A stretch of DNA of 64,000 bases from Alistipes dispar (GTDB taxonomy: Bacteria; Bacteroidota; Bacteroidia; Bacteroidales; Rikenellaceae), in the NCBI RefSeq assembly GCF_006542685.1, contig NZ_AP019736.1:2592001-2656000 (forward strand). The letters run 5' to 3'. Shown here piece by piece: positions 1 through 9,321 of the stretch. Below the pieces are notes generated by a model. It was not told where the DNA came from. It saw only the letters and a list, made by a program, of their open reading frames with translations, and made no database searches. Position 1 is the first letter of the stretch; every line of letters starts with the position of its first letter. Made by a program: the position numbers and the translations under genes.

Positions 1-1346
1 AGGCCGAGGCTTTCTGCGACGGCAATAAAGCCTATACGCTCGACGGAACCGAAACGCCTTACAACTACAATGTCGTGGAGTCGTTCGCTCCGGGAGTGGC
101 GACGGACGGGGGCGCATCGTCTCTCCGCACGGATATCGCCATGTTCTGCACGCAGGGGCAGAAGGCCCGGCCCGTCGTGGGCGAAGACGGGGAGCGGGTC
201 GTCGTCGAAGCTGAGTTCGAGCTCAGGCGGCTGGTGGCCAAGGTGCTGGTCACGTGCAGGGAGGATGACGGGCATTCGGGCTATGCGCCGTTGAAGGAGG
301 GCGGAAGCCTTGCGACGAACGGAGGGTGGATAAGGCTGGAGGATGTCTATTTTCTGGTCAATTCGCTCAACAAGTCTTCTTTCATCATGGAAAAGGAGGA
401 CGAAGATCCGAACAACGACCTGACGTTCTACCTGGACGAGAAGGGCGGATACGACGGCAGCAAGACGTCGAAGGATTTCGTTTATGCCGCACCCGGCCTG
501 CAGTATGAGGTGATCGGCTTTTTCAAACGGGCGCCCAAGTACGAGGAAAACCGGCTCCCGGACGAAAACCGGTGCGGCGGCTATCGTCCGGAGGAGGCGC
601 TCTACTGTCCCGAGAACCTTTTCGGGGCGGTCGCCGACGAAGGGAAGAAAAAGGTGCTTGAGGAATACGAATACGTGTGGCCGATGATTACCCATGTCTC
701 CGTGGCGGCCAAATACACTCCGGGCAGGCTGTGGATCGAGAAGGAGCTGGTCGCACATGTCCTCCGGCGGATCGACGCAGGAGCGGTGGCCGACGAGCAC
801 GGTCTGAAAGCGGCGCTGGAGAAGTGGAGCGAACAAGCGGAGGCGGCCGGGGATCCCGTGATGGAGGTGGAGTGCTCCGACGAATATGTTTCGCAGACCC
901 TCCTGACAGAGTCGCTGAAAAAGGAAAACTATTACAGCGAAGGTACTTATGACCCCGATGGCGGCGGTTTCCCCCGGCATACTTACTTTTATTACGACAA
1001 CCGGAAGGACGATACGCGGGAAGACCGGTACTATACCTACGGCGCCGTCATCCGGATGCTGGGCGATTCGTTCGACGCAGAGGAACCCGAAAAGCTGGGC
1101 AACTACCTTCCCTATACGCAAGGTTGGGGATACTATTACACCTATATCGACGGGGCCGGCGGCGATCCGGCCGGCGGCGCGACCCCCTACTCCCGCGGGG
1201 TGGTCCGGCGGAATACCTACTATATTTTGATCGTCAATTCGTTCAGCCATCCGGGCTCTTCGATCCACGACGGCGGGTATATCGACGTGCATACGCTCGT
1301 CGAGGAGTGGAAAGAGGGAGGATCCGGGGAGATCGAGTTGCAATGA
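1..1346 (+). CDS. Mfa1-like fimbrial major-subunit protein (5' partial)
   Basis: The reading frame is open from base 3 to the TGA at 1344-1346, so the true start lies before the window; 447 residues are visible. The protein resembles Mfa1-family shaft fimbrillins of Bacteroidales. It has a beta-rich core segment (LRRLVAKVLVT), a YCPENLF motif like the YC.EN motif of that family, and a C-terminal GVVRRNTYYILIVNS segment like the polymerisation strand of Mfa1 proteins. Such proteins are exported as lipoproteins, cleaved by an Arg-gingipain-like protease and polymerised by donor-strand exchange; no signal peptide can be checked here. The next gene begins at or just after its stop (ATG 1343 overlaps, ATG 1361 is better), so the two are probably co-transcribed. 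Family assignment is moderate to good; subunit role is inferred. Confidence 0.75.
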   Translation, partial: AEAFCDGNKAYTLDGTETPYNYNVVESFAPGVATDGGASSLRTDIAMFCTQGQKARPVVGEDGERVVVEAEFELRRLVAKVLVTCREDDGHSGYAPLKEGGSLATNGGWIRLEDVYFLVNSLNKSSFIMEKEDEDPNNDLTFYLDEKGGYDGSKTSKDFVYAAPGLQYEVIGFFKRAPKYEENRLPDENRCGGYRPEEALYCPENLFGAVADEGKKKVLEEYEYVWPMITHVSVAAKYTPGRLWIEKELVAHVLRRIDAGAVADEHGLKAALEKWSEQAEAAGDPVMEVECSDEYVSQTLLTESLKKENYYSEGTYDPDGGGFPRHTYFYYDNRKDDTREDRYYTYGAVIRMLGDSFDAEEPEKLGNYLPYTQGWGYYYTYIDGAGGDPAGGATPYSRGVVRRNTYYILIVNSFSHPGSSIHDGGYIDVHTLVEEWKEGGSGEIELQ

Positions 1347-1360
1347 CGGAGCGAAATCCT

Positions 1361-2530
1361 ATGAAACGGAAATTATACCATCTTGTCCTGGCTGTCGTCG
1401 CGCTGTCGTCCTGCGGGGACGATAGCGCGGAGCCGCCGCACGGGGAGACCGCCCGGACGATAGAGCTCAACGCGCGTACGGAGGGGCGGAACGGTTCGGC
1501 GGGAAGCGGCGTGGAAGCGGCCGGGAACGTCGCGCGTTTGCTGTTTTGGACCGAAGCGACGTTTCACAACCTTTGGATGAAAGAGAGTACGGCGGACGCC
1601 CGACCGGACGCCGAAGCCGTATTGCCCGAAGCCATCGACAACTACAATTACGACGGCGGGCGCGTCTTCTCCACAGGTGTCCGGTATCTGGGGGCCAACG
1701 CCCCTTACCATGTCACGGGCTACGCTCCCGGCTACGCCCTGGCCCCGGTCGCGGAGGGTAATTATGCCAAGCTGAAGGTGGAGGAGAGCCGGCGGGACGG
1801 AAAAACCGATTTCCTCTCGTGCGACGGCAATGCGGAGCATATGGGATGGACCGGCAATCCGTTCACGCGGAAGGAGCACGAGCTGAAATTCCGCCATCTC
1901 ACCGCCTGCATCTCGTTCGAGGCCCGGCGCAGCGCGCGGATGCTGAACAAGGTGGCCGTGAACAATGTGGTGGTTACGGTGGCCGAATCGAACGAATTGG
2001 AAATCCCGACCGCTTTCGAACGGTACGTGCAGCGGGGGACGGAGGAGAAGGATGATCGGAGCACCTACCGCATATCGGAGGCCGGGCCGCAGTCGGGCGG
2101 CATAGAATTGTCCTCGCCGGACGAAAACTACATCCGGCAGGACGAGCGGAAGGAGATCGGCGCGTGTTACGTGGTGCACGGGCTGGAAAAGGTGGAAAAC
2201 CGGTTTGTCTATGATCCGTTCGAGGAATTGGCGGAAACGTCCGCAGAGAAGTCGCTGACGATCAACGTCGCGGCCGATTACTCGCTGATCGTCGTGAACG
2301 AAGCGGGCGAGCTGGAATATCAGTTTCTGCGGCGGGCCGAGTGGACGGACCGGACGGTTTCAATAGCGACGAAAACCGGCGGGATGTTCTATCCCGGCTA
2401 CCGTTACGAGGTACTCATCACGTTCGACAGCGATGAACTGCTGCTGGAAGGCAGGAATATCGACTGGGAAGACGGAGGCGAACACTATCTGCCGGTATAT
2501 CCCCCCGGGACCGGCGACGAACAACGATAA
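1361..2530 (+). CDS. Fimbrillin-family lipoprotein
   Basis: A 389-residue lipoprotein. The ATG at 1361 puts a positively charged start, a hydrophobic stretch and the lipobox LSSC within the first 20 residues; an in-frame ATG at 1343 would add six residues before it. The body has the two-domain beta layout of fimbrillin-like proteins: a PYHVTGYAPG segment typical of FimA/Mfa-like first domains, then LKFRHLTACISFEAR, which matches the 'L.F.H.L..I.F' core strand of the family. It sits in a tight run of five similar exported proteins on the plus strand and probably forms an accessory or tip component of the same fimbria. Substrate or receptor is unknown. It could also be a non-polymerising surface lipoprotein with a fimbrillin fold. 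Confidence 0.7.
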   Translation: MKRKLYHLVLAVVALSSCGDDSAEPPHGETARTIELNARTEGRNGSAGSGVEAAGNVARLLFWTEATFHNLWMKESTADARPDAEAVLPEAIDNYNYDGGRVFSTGVRYLGANAPYHVTGYAPGYALAPVAEGNYAKLKVEESRRDGKTDFLSCDGNAEHMGWTGNPFTRKEHELKFRHLTACISFEARRSARMLNKVAVNNVVVTVAESNELEIPTAFERYVQRGTEEKDDRSTYRISEAGPQSGGIELSSPDENYIRQDERKEIGACYVVHGLEKVENRFVYDPFEELAETSAEKSLTINVAADYSLIVVNEAGELEYQFLRRAEWTDRTVSIATKTGGMFYPGYRYEVLITFDSDELLLEGRNIDWEDGGEHYLPVYPPGTGDEQR

Positions 2531-2552
2531 CGGACCGAATAAAAGCGACATT

Positions 2553-5048
2553 ATGGAAAAGAGATACCGATCGGCCGTTCCATGCGCATTGGCCCTGTGC
2601 CTGGCGGCGGCCGCATGCCGGGAGGACCCGGCGGCGGACTTCGGACCCGGCGGCGGTGCGCTCCGGCTGGATGCGCGGAAAGAGGAGACCGTCACACGGG
2701 CTGCGGGCGAAGGCCGTATGTTCGATGCGGGCGTCCGGTTCCGCATCTGGGCCTGCCGGAGTGGCACGACGGACTCCGCGGAAGGTTTCCCCGCGGGGGG
2801 CGTTCCCGGAAAGGAGTCCCTGCTGAGAGGCGGCTTGCACTATATCTCTCTGGGCGAAGAGTACAACGGGAAGCTGCACGGACCGAAGGATTTCTACGGC
2901 CTGACCGATAACGTGCGGGCGGAGGACGGCGACGGTTTCCTGCCGCCCGACGAGGGTGACGCTTCCTATCGTATCGAGTTGGACGAGCAGTCCGTCTGCG
3001 GGTATCCAGACTATCTGCGGGCCGAGTTGCCGTATAACGGAGAAGCGCTTCCGGGCAACATGCTGACGTTGAATTTCCGTCATATCATGTCGAAAGTGAT
3101 TTTCAAGGCGGTGCAGCAGAGCGATGAGGAGATCGCCGGGGAGAATCGGCTGAAGGTGATTTCCGTCTCCCTTCGGAAAAAAGACGATGAAGCGGGTATT
3201 CCCCTGAACGGAACATACGATGTGCTGACCGGTGAGTTTTCCGTATCGGAGCGGGGACCGCGGCTCGTCGGGCCGGAGAAGCCCGTAACGGTTCCGGTCC
3301 GCACTCCGGGGCAGTCCGACGCGGAGGCCGTCCAGGTGGGCGGACCCGTTCTGATCTTCCCCTCCGGCGCGGAGCGTGCCGACGGCATCCCGCAATACGT
3401 GACTGACATAACTTTCGATGACCCTGACGGAATATTCGGAACGGTCGGCGAGACGACCCTTTCGATTCCGGTCTGCGACAGTTGGAACGCCGGGAACCCC
3501 GAAGCTCCGTTGGAATTTCTGCCGAACTATCGGTATATGCTGGTCTTCAATTTTCTGCGCGACCGCGACAAGCGCGTGGTAACCCTCGTGCCGCAGGTAT
3601 TCGACTGGCTGGAAGGCGAAGGGACGGTCGATACGCCCGGTTATCAGGAGCAGGATCTGGGGCAGCCCGTGACGTTCAACGGCGTCATGTGGGCCGACCG
3701 CAATCTGGGAGCGACCAGCGCCCATCCGACACGCAGTTACGAAGACTGGCTCAAAAGCGTGGGGTATTTCTACCAGTACGGGCGGAACATTCCCTATTTC
3801 CCGATGCCTCCCGCCAAGAAGAACGATCAGAAGGGGAGGTGGATTTATGAAGATCTGTCGGATATCGGGATTTTGAAGGAATCGCTGGTCAGCGGAGGGG
3901 AACTCACGGGAAAAAATCCGCTCTTCCCGGTGGTCGATCCCGCTTCGTGGAATCTCGGAAGCGGAACGTACTATTACCAACCGGCTCAGACGACGGCCAA
4001 TGACGAATGTATCTGGAATCTGGGCGATGCGGGTGGAGGCCATACGTTTAGTTTCAGCTACGATGGGGCGTATTCTCTCGGAAAACTGGAGAGGAAAAGC
4101 AACGGGGGAGAGACGCCCCGCACATGGGCCGACCAGAGCGAAACTCCGTGTCCTCCCGGATGGCGGCTGCCCGCGGAGGAAGACTTCAGAGGCATTCTTC
4201 CGGGATCGGCCTATTCGGGGAACATCACGTTCAGAGTATATACGAACCTGAATAATGCCGGATCGTGGGAAGCGACGATCGACAATAAATCGCTTGAGGA
4301 ACCGGATTTCGAGAAGGCTTTCAGCGAAGAGAATCTAAAAGAGATAAAGGTGCTGGAAAAGTCCGGATTGTACGATAAAAACGAGCCGGCATACAGCGGA
4401 CGATTCCCTTATATTTACCGGAAAGAGATGGAGGATTTCGGCGGAACGAATACCGAAACGTGCGAATATATCCTGAGTATGGGAGACGATGATCGGGTCC
4501 GCGTCAAGGACCGGTCCGGAGAGTTGCGAAACAACGATAAGGAACATATATACAACTGGGGCGTGGTGTACGGCATCAAACGACAGGGCACGACCAGGGC
4601 CTATCGCATGAAATGGGAAATCGAACTGGTTACGGCCGATCCGAATCCCGAAAAGAAAGACGGCGTAGTCGTCTATAATGAGCCGTTTCGGGGCGTACTG
4701 GTCATTTCGCGCTATCGGACGAGTCCGAAGGACAAATTCACACCCGACGCCGACGGGGATTACGGCGAAAGTTTGAGGTCGTTCGACTGGGACCATCCCG
4801 CCGAAGTGCTTTACCTGCCCGTCGGCGGTATCGTCAATAATTGGACGGGCGGGAATATTGCCAATGTGGGTACGGAAACCTGGTATGCGACCAATGAAAC
4901 GGCGGAAGACAATAGGAAGAAAATCATGTGGTTCAAATTCGCAGGGTCGCAAACCGCCAGCCAGAGCATCATCCTTTCGGACAAATCCCCGCTGGGCGAT
5001 GCCGTGCAGGTCCGTTGCGTGCGCGATCTGAATGCAGATAAACGATGA
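2553..5048 (+). CDS. Fimbrillin-like lipoprotein with C-terminal FISUMP domain
   Basis: 831 residues from ATG 2553, chosen because it gives a lipoprotein signal (ALCLAAAACRED); upstream codons in the same frame only overlap the previous gene. The N-terminal ~350 residues are fimbrillin-like, with LNFRHIMSKVIFKA and an N-terminal repeat-rich linker. Residues from about 375 onward match the FISUMP / Fib_succ_major domain: VMWADRNLGATS near its start, a GYFYQYGR segment, CPPGWRLPAEEDF in the middle and VQVRCVRD at the end. FISUMP domains are exposed surface modules of unknown ligand, so this may be a fimbrial tip adhesin carrying a binding head. It overlaps the next gene by ATGA at 5045-5048, which indicates translational coupling. 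Confidence 0.78.
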   Translation: MEKRYRSAVPCALALCLAAAACREDPAADFGPGGGALRLDARKEETVTRAAGEGRMFDAGVRFRIWACRSGTTDSAEGFPAGGVPGKESLLRGGLHYISLGEEYNGKLHGPKDFYGLTDNVRAEDGDGFLPPDEGDASYRIELDEQSVCGYPDYLRAELPYNGEALPGNMLTLNFRHIMSKVIFKAVQQSDEEIAGENRLKVISVSLRKKDDEAGIPLNGTYDVLTGEFSVSERGPRLVGPEKPVTVPVRTPGQSDAEAVQVGGPVLIFPSGAERADGIPQYVTDITFDDPDGIFGTVGETTLSIPVCDSWNAGNPEAPLEFLPNYRYMLVFNFLRDRDKRVVTLVPQVFDWLEGEGTVDTPGYQEQDLGQPVTFNGVMWADRNLGATSAHPTRSYEDWLKSVGYFYQYGRNIPYFPMPPAKKNDQKGRWIYEDLSDIGILKESLVSGGELTGKNPLFPVVDPASWNLGSGTYYYQPAQTTANDECIWNLGDAGGGHTFSFSYDGAYSLGKLERKSNGGETPRTWADQSETPCPPGWRLPAEEDFRGILPGSAYSGNITFRVYTNLNNAGSWEATIDNKSLEEPDFEKAFSEENLKEIKVLEKSGLYDKNEPAYSGRFPYIYRKEMEDFGGTNTETCEYILSMGDDDRVRVKDRSGELRNNDKEHIYNWGVVYGIKRQGTTRAYRMKWEIELVTADPNPEKKDGVVVYNEPFRGVLVISRYRTSPKDKFTPDADGDYGESLRSFDWDHPAEVLYLPVGGIVNNWTGGNIANVGTETWYATNETAEDNRKKIMWFKFAGSQTASQSIILSDKSPLGDAVQVRCVRDLNADKR

Positions 5049-6190
5049 CGACGATGAGGAACGAACAGCGTATGAAAACCGCGCTTTATGCTCTTCTGCT
5101 GGCTGCGGCCCCGCTCCCGGGGTGCTCGTCCGGGGAGGAGAGCGCCGCTCCGGTTCCCGTGGGAAAGGTCGAGGTGCGTCCCGTGTTGCCGGGGCTTCTC
5201 GGTTCGGTGTCCGAAAACGGCCCGTCGGTGCGGACGGCTGCCGCCCGCACCGACGGACAGGAGGATATCTTCTTCGGAAAGGATGCGGAGCCCCTGCCCA
5301 ACGGCAGCACCCTTTGGCTCCATGTGAAAGAACAGGGAGCCGGAGGGGCGGAGGAGGAGTACACGAAGTCGTATGTCGTGCGCGATCTGGACGGAACGCG
5401 GCAGGCGCTCTATCCCTGCCGGGTGGAATACGACGAGGAGGGCAACGTCTCGCAGGTGACGGAGACGGGCGTTCCGCTCTACCTGACGATCGGCAAGACC
5501 TACGAATTCCGGGCCATGTCGCCTGCCAAACGTCTGGTGGAAACGGACGACGGGCATCAGGCCGTCAGCGTGAACCACAAGGAGTATCTGATGGCGACCG
5601 ACGACCGTTATCCGAGTTCGGCGAAAACGGTCGTCCGCCTCGACGGGGACGACGGCGCGGTTCACTATGTGAAACTGAAGCCGTTGGCGCACCAGATCTC
5701 CCGGCTTGAATTCACCATTCGCAAGGAGAAGAACGACCCTGCCGTCTTTTCGCTGGATGTCATGCCGCAGGGGGTGGAGGTGTCGGGCGTACAGAAGTAT
5801 TACCGGATCGAGAACGAGAAACTCGGTTGGAACTGGTGCTGGACGAAGTCCCCGCAGGTGTATCTGGAAGCCAAAACGGGCGATGCCGACGAACGTTTCA
5901 CCATTCGCCGCAGCGCGGCCTATGCCGACAGCTTCATCACGAACAAGAATGCTACGGAGCTGTATATCAAGTGCCCCATTCTGCCGACCGATGCGTATTC
6001 CGGGGCGGTCGTCGTGCTGTTCAACCTGTCGGTGAACGGCATTCCCACCCAATATGAAATGATGCTGAATCAGAAAGTATTCGAAGCGGCCTACACCTAC
6101 CATTACGTAGGAACGGTGAAGATGGAGAACGGCGTCTCCACCATCACCTGGCAGTATGTGAGCTGGAACGAAGAGTTACCCATCCTGTAA
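5045..6190 (+). CDS. Fimbrillin-like lipoprotein
   Basis: 381 residues from the ATG at 5045, which overlaps the preceding stop as ATGA. A second in-frame ATG at 5072 (MKTALYALLL) sits closer to the hydrophobic segment and may be the real start. The lipobox is LPGC, followed by an acidic linker rich in Gly and Ser. The body contains TYEFRAMSPAKRL, then LAHQISRLEFTIRKEK, which fits the conserved strand of fimbrillin-like proteins, and a VVVLFNLSVNGI strand near the end. It lies in the middle of the first fimbrial operon, so a minor subunit or anchor-proximal role is likely. No catalytic motif is seen. Family call is by overall pattern, not by a strict signature. Confidence 0.65.
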   Translation: MTTMRNEQRMKTALYALLLAAAPLPGCSSGEESAAPVPVGKVEVRPVLPGLLGSVSENGPSVRTAAARTDGQEDIFFGKDAEPLPNGSTLWLHVKEQGAGGAEEEYTKSYVVRDLDGTRQALYPCRVEYDEEGNVSQVTETGVPLYLTIGKTYEFRAMSPAKRLVETDDGHQAVSVNHKEYLMATDDRYPSSAKTVVRLDGDDGAVHYVKLKPLAHQISRLEFTIRKEKNDPAVFSLDVMPQGVEVSGVQKYYRIENEKLGWNWCWTKSPQVYLEAKTGDADERFTIRRSAAYADSFITNKNATELYIKCPILPTDAYSGAVVVLFNLSVNGIPTQYEMMLNQKVFEAAYTYHYVGTVKMENGVSTITWQYVSWNEELPIL

Positions 6191-6202
6191 AAACGACCCG
6201 TC

Positions 6203-7315
6203 ATGAAACGGATATGCCTTTTCGCGTTCTTTGCGCTCGTCGCCTTGTGCGGAGCGTGTACGCAAAACGATCCCGTACCGGCCGATCCCGGAGCCGTCAG
6301 CCCGGTTTGCGCCGCTTACAGAATCAGTGCCCGGGTTCTGCCGATGGCGGGCGGGGAAGCCGCTCCCGGTTCGAGGGCCCTGCTGCCGATGACGCCCGAG
6401 GAGGAGAACATGATACGCACGATCGCCGTACTCCAATTCGATTCCGAGGACAACCTCGTGCTTGTCGCCGACGGGGAGCGTCCCGGAAGCGAATCCTATT
6501 ACTATTTCAGAAACCTGACCGAGGACGAGGACACGCCCAACGGGACCCCGTCGCCCGAACTGGACAACGTGCGGTTGCAGTCCGGCGACGGGCAGAGGAC
6601 GACGATCTGCCTGATAGCCAACATGACCGAAGTCCAGATCGCGGAACTGATCCTGAAGGACGACGGGCGGACCCGGGTGCAGTTGTCCGATTTCCGCCGG
6701 AAAACGGTGGATATCGGGAATATTCTGACCGAGGAGGACGGAGCGGGCGACAGGAACGAGAATATCGGGCATGTAAAACAGATCTACATGTTCGGGTATT
6801 ACGAAGGGGTGTTGCCCGGCACCGAAAGCGGATTGTCCATCTACCTGGGACGTATCATCGCACGTATCGAGGTGAATTTCACGATCGACGATCCCGAAGA
6901 CCTGAAAAAGAAATTCTACATCGGACTGGCCAACATGGAAACGAAGGCCTATGTCTTCCCGGGAGCGCAGTCGCCCAATGCCGAGGATGCCTGGTTGGAT
7001 ATGAAGCCGACCGAGCGGAGCGAGGAGATCAGGACCGGGGCCTGCCAATTCTACTTTTATGCCGCTCCGCATTCGACCGATGTTTCCGACAAGGCCACCC
7101 GGTTGCAGATATGGTACGTGGATGAAGGAACCGTCCCTTCGGACGACAATGTTTCCGCCACCGTCCTGTTATGCAATAATCCGGATACGAAGCCGGAAGA
7201 TGCCATGGAAGGGGACTATTATCTGAACCGGAACAGCATCTATCATGTCAATATCCATTTGAGCGAAAAGCGGGACGGTACGCCTGTCGTGCGCTCCGGT
7301 TGCCGGCGACGGTAA
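6203..7315 (+). CDS. Mfa2/DUF4906-like fimbrial lipoprotein
   Basis: 370 residues, starting 12 bases after the previous stop. The signal is clear (LFAFFALVALCGAC lipobox). Features of FimB/Mfa2 and DUF4906-type fimbrial proteins are visible: an early strand TIAVLQFDSEDNLVLVA, a central GLSIYLGRIIARIEVNFT strand, and a terminal NSIYHVNIHL strand. These families anchor or terminate Bacteroidales fimbriae at the outer membrane. It is the last gene of the operon and is followed by a strong hairpin at 7444-7476. The C-terminal tail (SGCRRR) is short and basic. Exact subfamily is uncertain. Confidence 0.65.
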   Translation: MKRICLFAFFALVALCGACTQNDPVPADPGAVSPVCAAYRISARVLPMAGGEAAPGSRALLPMTPEEENMIRTIAVLQFDSEDNLVLVADGERPGSESYYYFRNLTEDEDTPNGTPSPELDNVRLQSGDGQRTTICLIANMTEVQIAELILKDDGRTRVQLSDFRRKTVDIGNILTEEDGAGDRNENIGHVKQIYMFGYYEGVLPGTESGLSIYLGRIIARIEVNFTIDDPEDLKKKFYIGLANMETKAYVFPGAQSPNAEDAWLDMKPTERSEEIRTGACQFYFYAAPHSTDVSDKATRLQIWYVDEGTVPSDDNVSATVLLCNNPDTKPEDAMEGDYYLNRNSIYHVNIHLSEKRDGTPVVRSGCRRR

Positions 7316-7443
7316 GATCATGCGCCGGGACAAGGTCGGCAGGGCGTGGCCCGGCCGGGCCGGATCGGCCGGACCGTTTCATCGGTGGCCTGTTTCACGG
7401 CCGGGCATCTCATGCACGAACGAACTGCCCGGCCTCGATCGAA

Positions 7444-7476
7444 AAAGAGCCGTTCAGATATTCTGAACGGCTCTTT
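7444..7476. terminator. Bidirectional intrinsic terminator between convergent operons
   Basis: A perfect 15-bp inverted repeat (7444-7458 with 7462-7476, loop TAT) lies between the plus-strand fimbrial operon ending at 7315 and the minus-strand operon ending at 7491. On the minus strand the stem runs into a short T-run, so it fits that operon best, but its symmetry allows both directions. Confidence 0.85.
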
Positions 7477-7490
7477 CGAACGACGGAAAC

Positions 7491-9290
7491 CTATTCGGCC
7501 CGAACGGCTGCGGCTTTGTTTCCGGTAGAGAGTCTTTGAACGGCAGCCGGTGCGGATTGTGAGGTCTGGGTTCCCAGTACGCCGTATTCCGTCGATGTGC
7601 GGACCATCGTATAGGGACCTGCGAAGAAATCCTTGTATACGTACGGGCTCATCGCCTGGATGTAATAGTTGCTGCCGTTGCGGACATCCCAATAGTCGAG
7701 CGACGTGATCGTGCAGGATCCGCCTCCGGACAGACCGTAATTGTATCCGTAGATGGCGCCTTTCCCGTCCTCGGACGAAGATGCCTGAAGAGCCTCTCCG
7801 TATCCGAGCGATATGAGACCGCCGTACCCGGAGCCACCTTGGGTATAGACAAATCTCGGGAAGAGCGTGAGCTGGCCGCCGGTACTCAACGTCCCGCATA
7901 TCTGATGGTGGATGTCGAACGTGCCGTCGGCCTTGAACTTCGCTTCGCATTCGTAGTCGTTCTTCAGGTAGGTGTATCCCCATCCGCGGATCAGGTACGT
8001 ACTGTTGATCTCGCGCGGACGGATTTCGATGATGAAATCGTAGGACGTACCCGATACTTCGGACGACGCCGAGGTCACGGTCCATGTCCCGATCCATTGC
8101 CTGTAGGCATCCTGCATGTCTGCCGGCAGTGCGGAGGTCGTTTTCTCCGCGCTGAAGACCTTCGTGGTGTAATTCAGCGTCGAGGGGTCGATTCCCAGGC
8201 CCACCACGACATACTCCGTTTCATCGTACAGGTCGGAAAGAGTCCCTGTCATGTCGCCCTTCTTCAGTTCGTTCGCGGAAGCGATCGTCTCGCAGATACT
8301 TTTCCGGAGTTGCGTGTCCGACATGCCTTCGATTTCGCTCTTCCTGAACGCCCGGACGATGTACGGGTCGTCCGGATCCGTCGCGGTAATTTCGTATTTC
8401 AGCGAATTGTAGGTCGTTTCCGTAATGTTTACGGTCAGTTGGTTGTCCGAGTATTTCGGAGTGATCCGGACGTTTTTCTCGGCATTTTCCAGGTACTCTC
8501 CGCTGAACGACAACTCTTCCACGGTCACGCCGTCGATGGTCAGAGGTTCGTAGAATTTCGCACCGGATTTCGTCCAGATGAAGGGCGCGGACAGGACCTC
8601 TGCCGATTCGGTTTCGGTGGCCTCCTTGAGCGTAATCCGGAATACGCGCGAGGTAAAATTATTCAGAGCCGATTGGAATTCCAGCGGATAGGTCGCATCC
8701 CCTACGATGCAGCTCGTATAGCCCAGCAGCATTTCCGTTTCCGCATCTACATAGGCTTGCAGTTCATCGGCCCAGTTCACGCCCTCATCGAGCGGATACA
8801 TGCGGATGTAATTGCCGGATTTGCGTCCTTTGAGTTTTACGCATTCGGGAGTGGCCTCCATAACGATGAAGTCGGAATCCCCCTCCAGACCGCCGTTCGC
8901 CGTGCCGATTCCCTGATTGGCCCCGGTCCCGGCATCCGAATAGAAATGAATGATCTCGTTGTAGGTGTTGAACGTGAGCATCGGCCCGTTGTCCGGCTCT
9001 ACGGAGTAGTAGGACTCGTCCGTCTGCGCGGGATCGAAATTCTCGCTGGCGGCGGTCACCTTGCCGTCGGAAGAGAATTTCAGGAACATCGTATAACCTC
9101 CGTAGATGCGCGATTTCTCCGGATAGAGCTCCACGCGCCACCCGTTGACGGCGCCCTGAAGAACGTTCTCGGCCTGTTCGATGGCTTCGTTCATGCGTTC
9201 CGTCGCGGATTTCGGGAATTTATCCTCCTCGTTCAGAAGACAGGAGCTCAGTACGAGGGGCAGCCCCAGCAATATCAATAATCGTTTCAT
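7491..9290 (-). CDS. DUF4302-family lipoprotein
   Basis: 599 residues from ATG 9290; a GTG at 9299 would add three. The lipobox is LVLSSC. Shortly after it comes the hallmark start of DUF4302 proteins: a helix of the type SATERMNEAIEQAENVLQGA followed by NGWRVELYPE and a TMFLKFSSDGKVT strand. The family is found as a surface lipoprotein beside SusC/SusD pairs with metallopeptidase partners; its biochemical role is not known. It is the last gene of the four-gene SusC operon, 31 bases after the metallopeptidase, and ends just before the shared terminator. A ligand-binding accessory role for the adjacent transporter is inferred from context. Confidence 0.82.
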   Translation of the reverse strand: MKRLLILLGLPLVLSSCLLNEEDKFPKSATERMNEAIEQAENVLQGAVNGWRVELYPEKSRIYGGYTMFLKFSSDGKVTAASENFDPAQTDESYYSVEPDNGPMLTFNTYNEIIHFYSDAGTGANQGIGTANGGLEGDSDFIVMEATPECVKLKGRKSGNYIRMYPLDEGVNWADELQAYVDAETEMLLGYTSCIVGDATYPLEFQSALNNFTSRVFRITLKEATETESAEVLSAPFIWTKSGAKFYEPLTIDGVTVEELSFSGEYLENAEKNVRITPKYSDNQLTVNITETTYNSLKYEITATDPDDPYIVRAFRKSEIEGMSDTQLRKSICETIASANELKKGDMTGTLSDLYDETEYVVVGLGIDPSTLNYTTKVFSAEKTTSALPADMQDAYRQWIGTWTVTSASSEVSGTSYDFIIEIRPREINSTYLIRGWGYTYLKNDYECEAKFKADGTFDIHHQICGTLSTGGQLTLFPRFVYTQGGSGYGGLISLGYGEALQASSSEDGKGAIYGYNYGLSGGGSCTITSLDYWDVRNGSNYYIQAMSPYVYKDFFAGPYTMVRTSTEYGVLGTQTSQSAPAAVQRLSTGNKAAAVRAE

Positions 9291-9321
9291 AGGTTTCACA
9301 TTTTTTTAATACGGAACAGAA

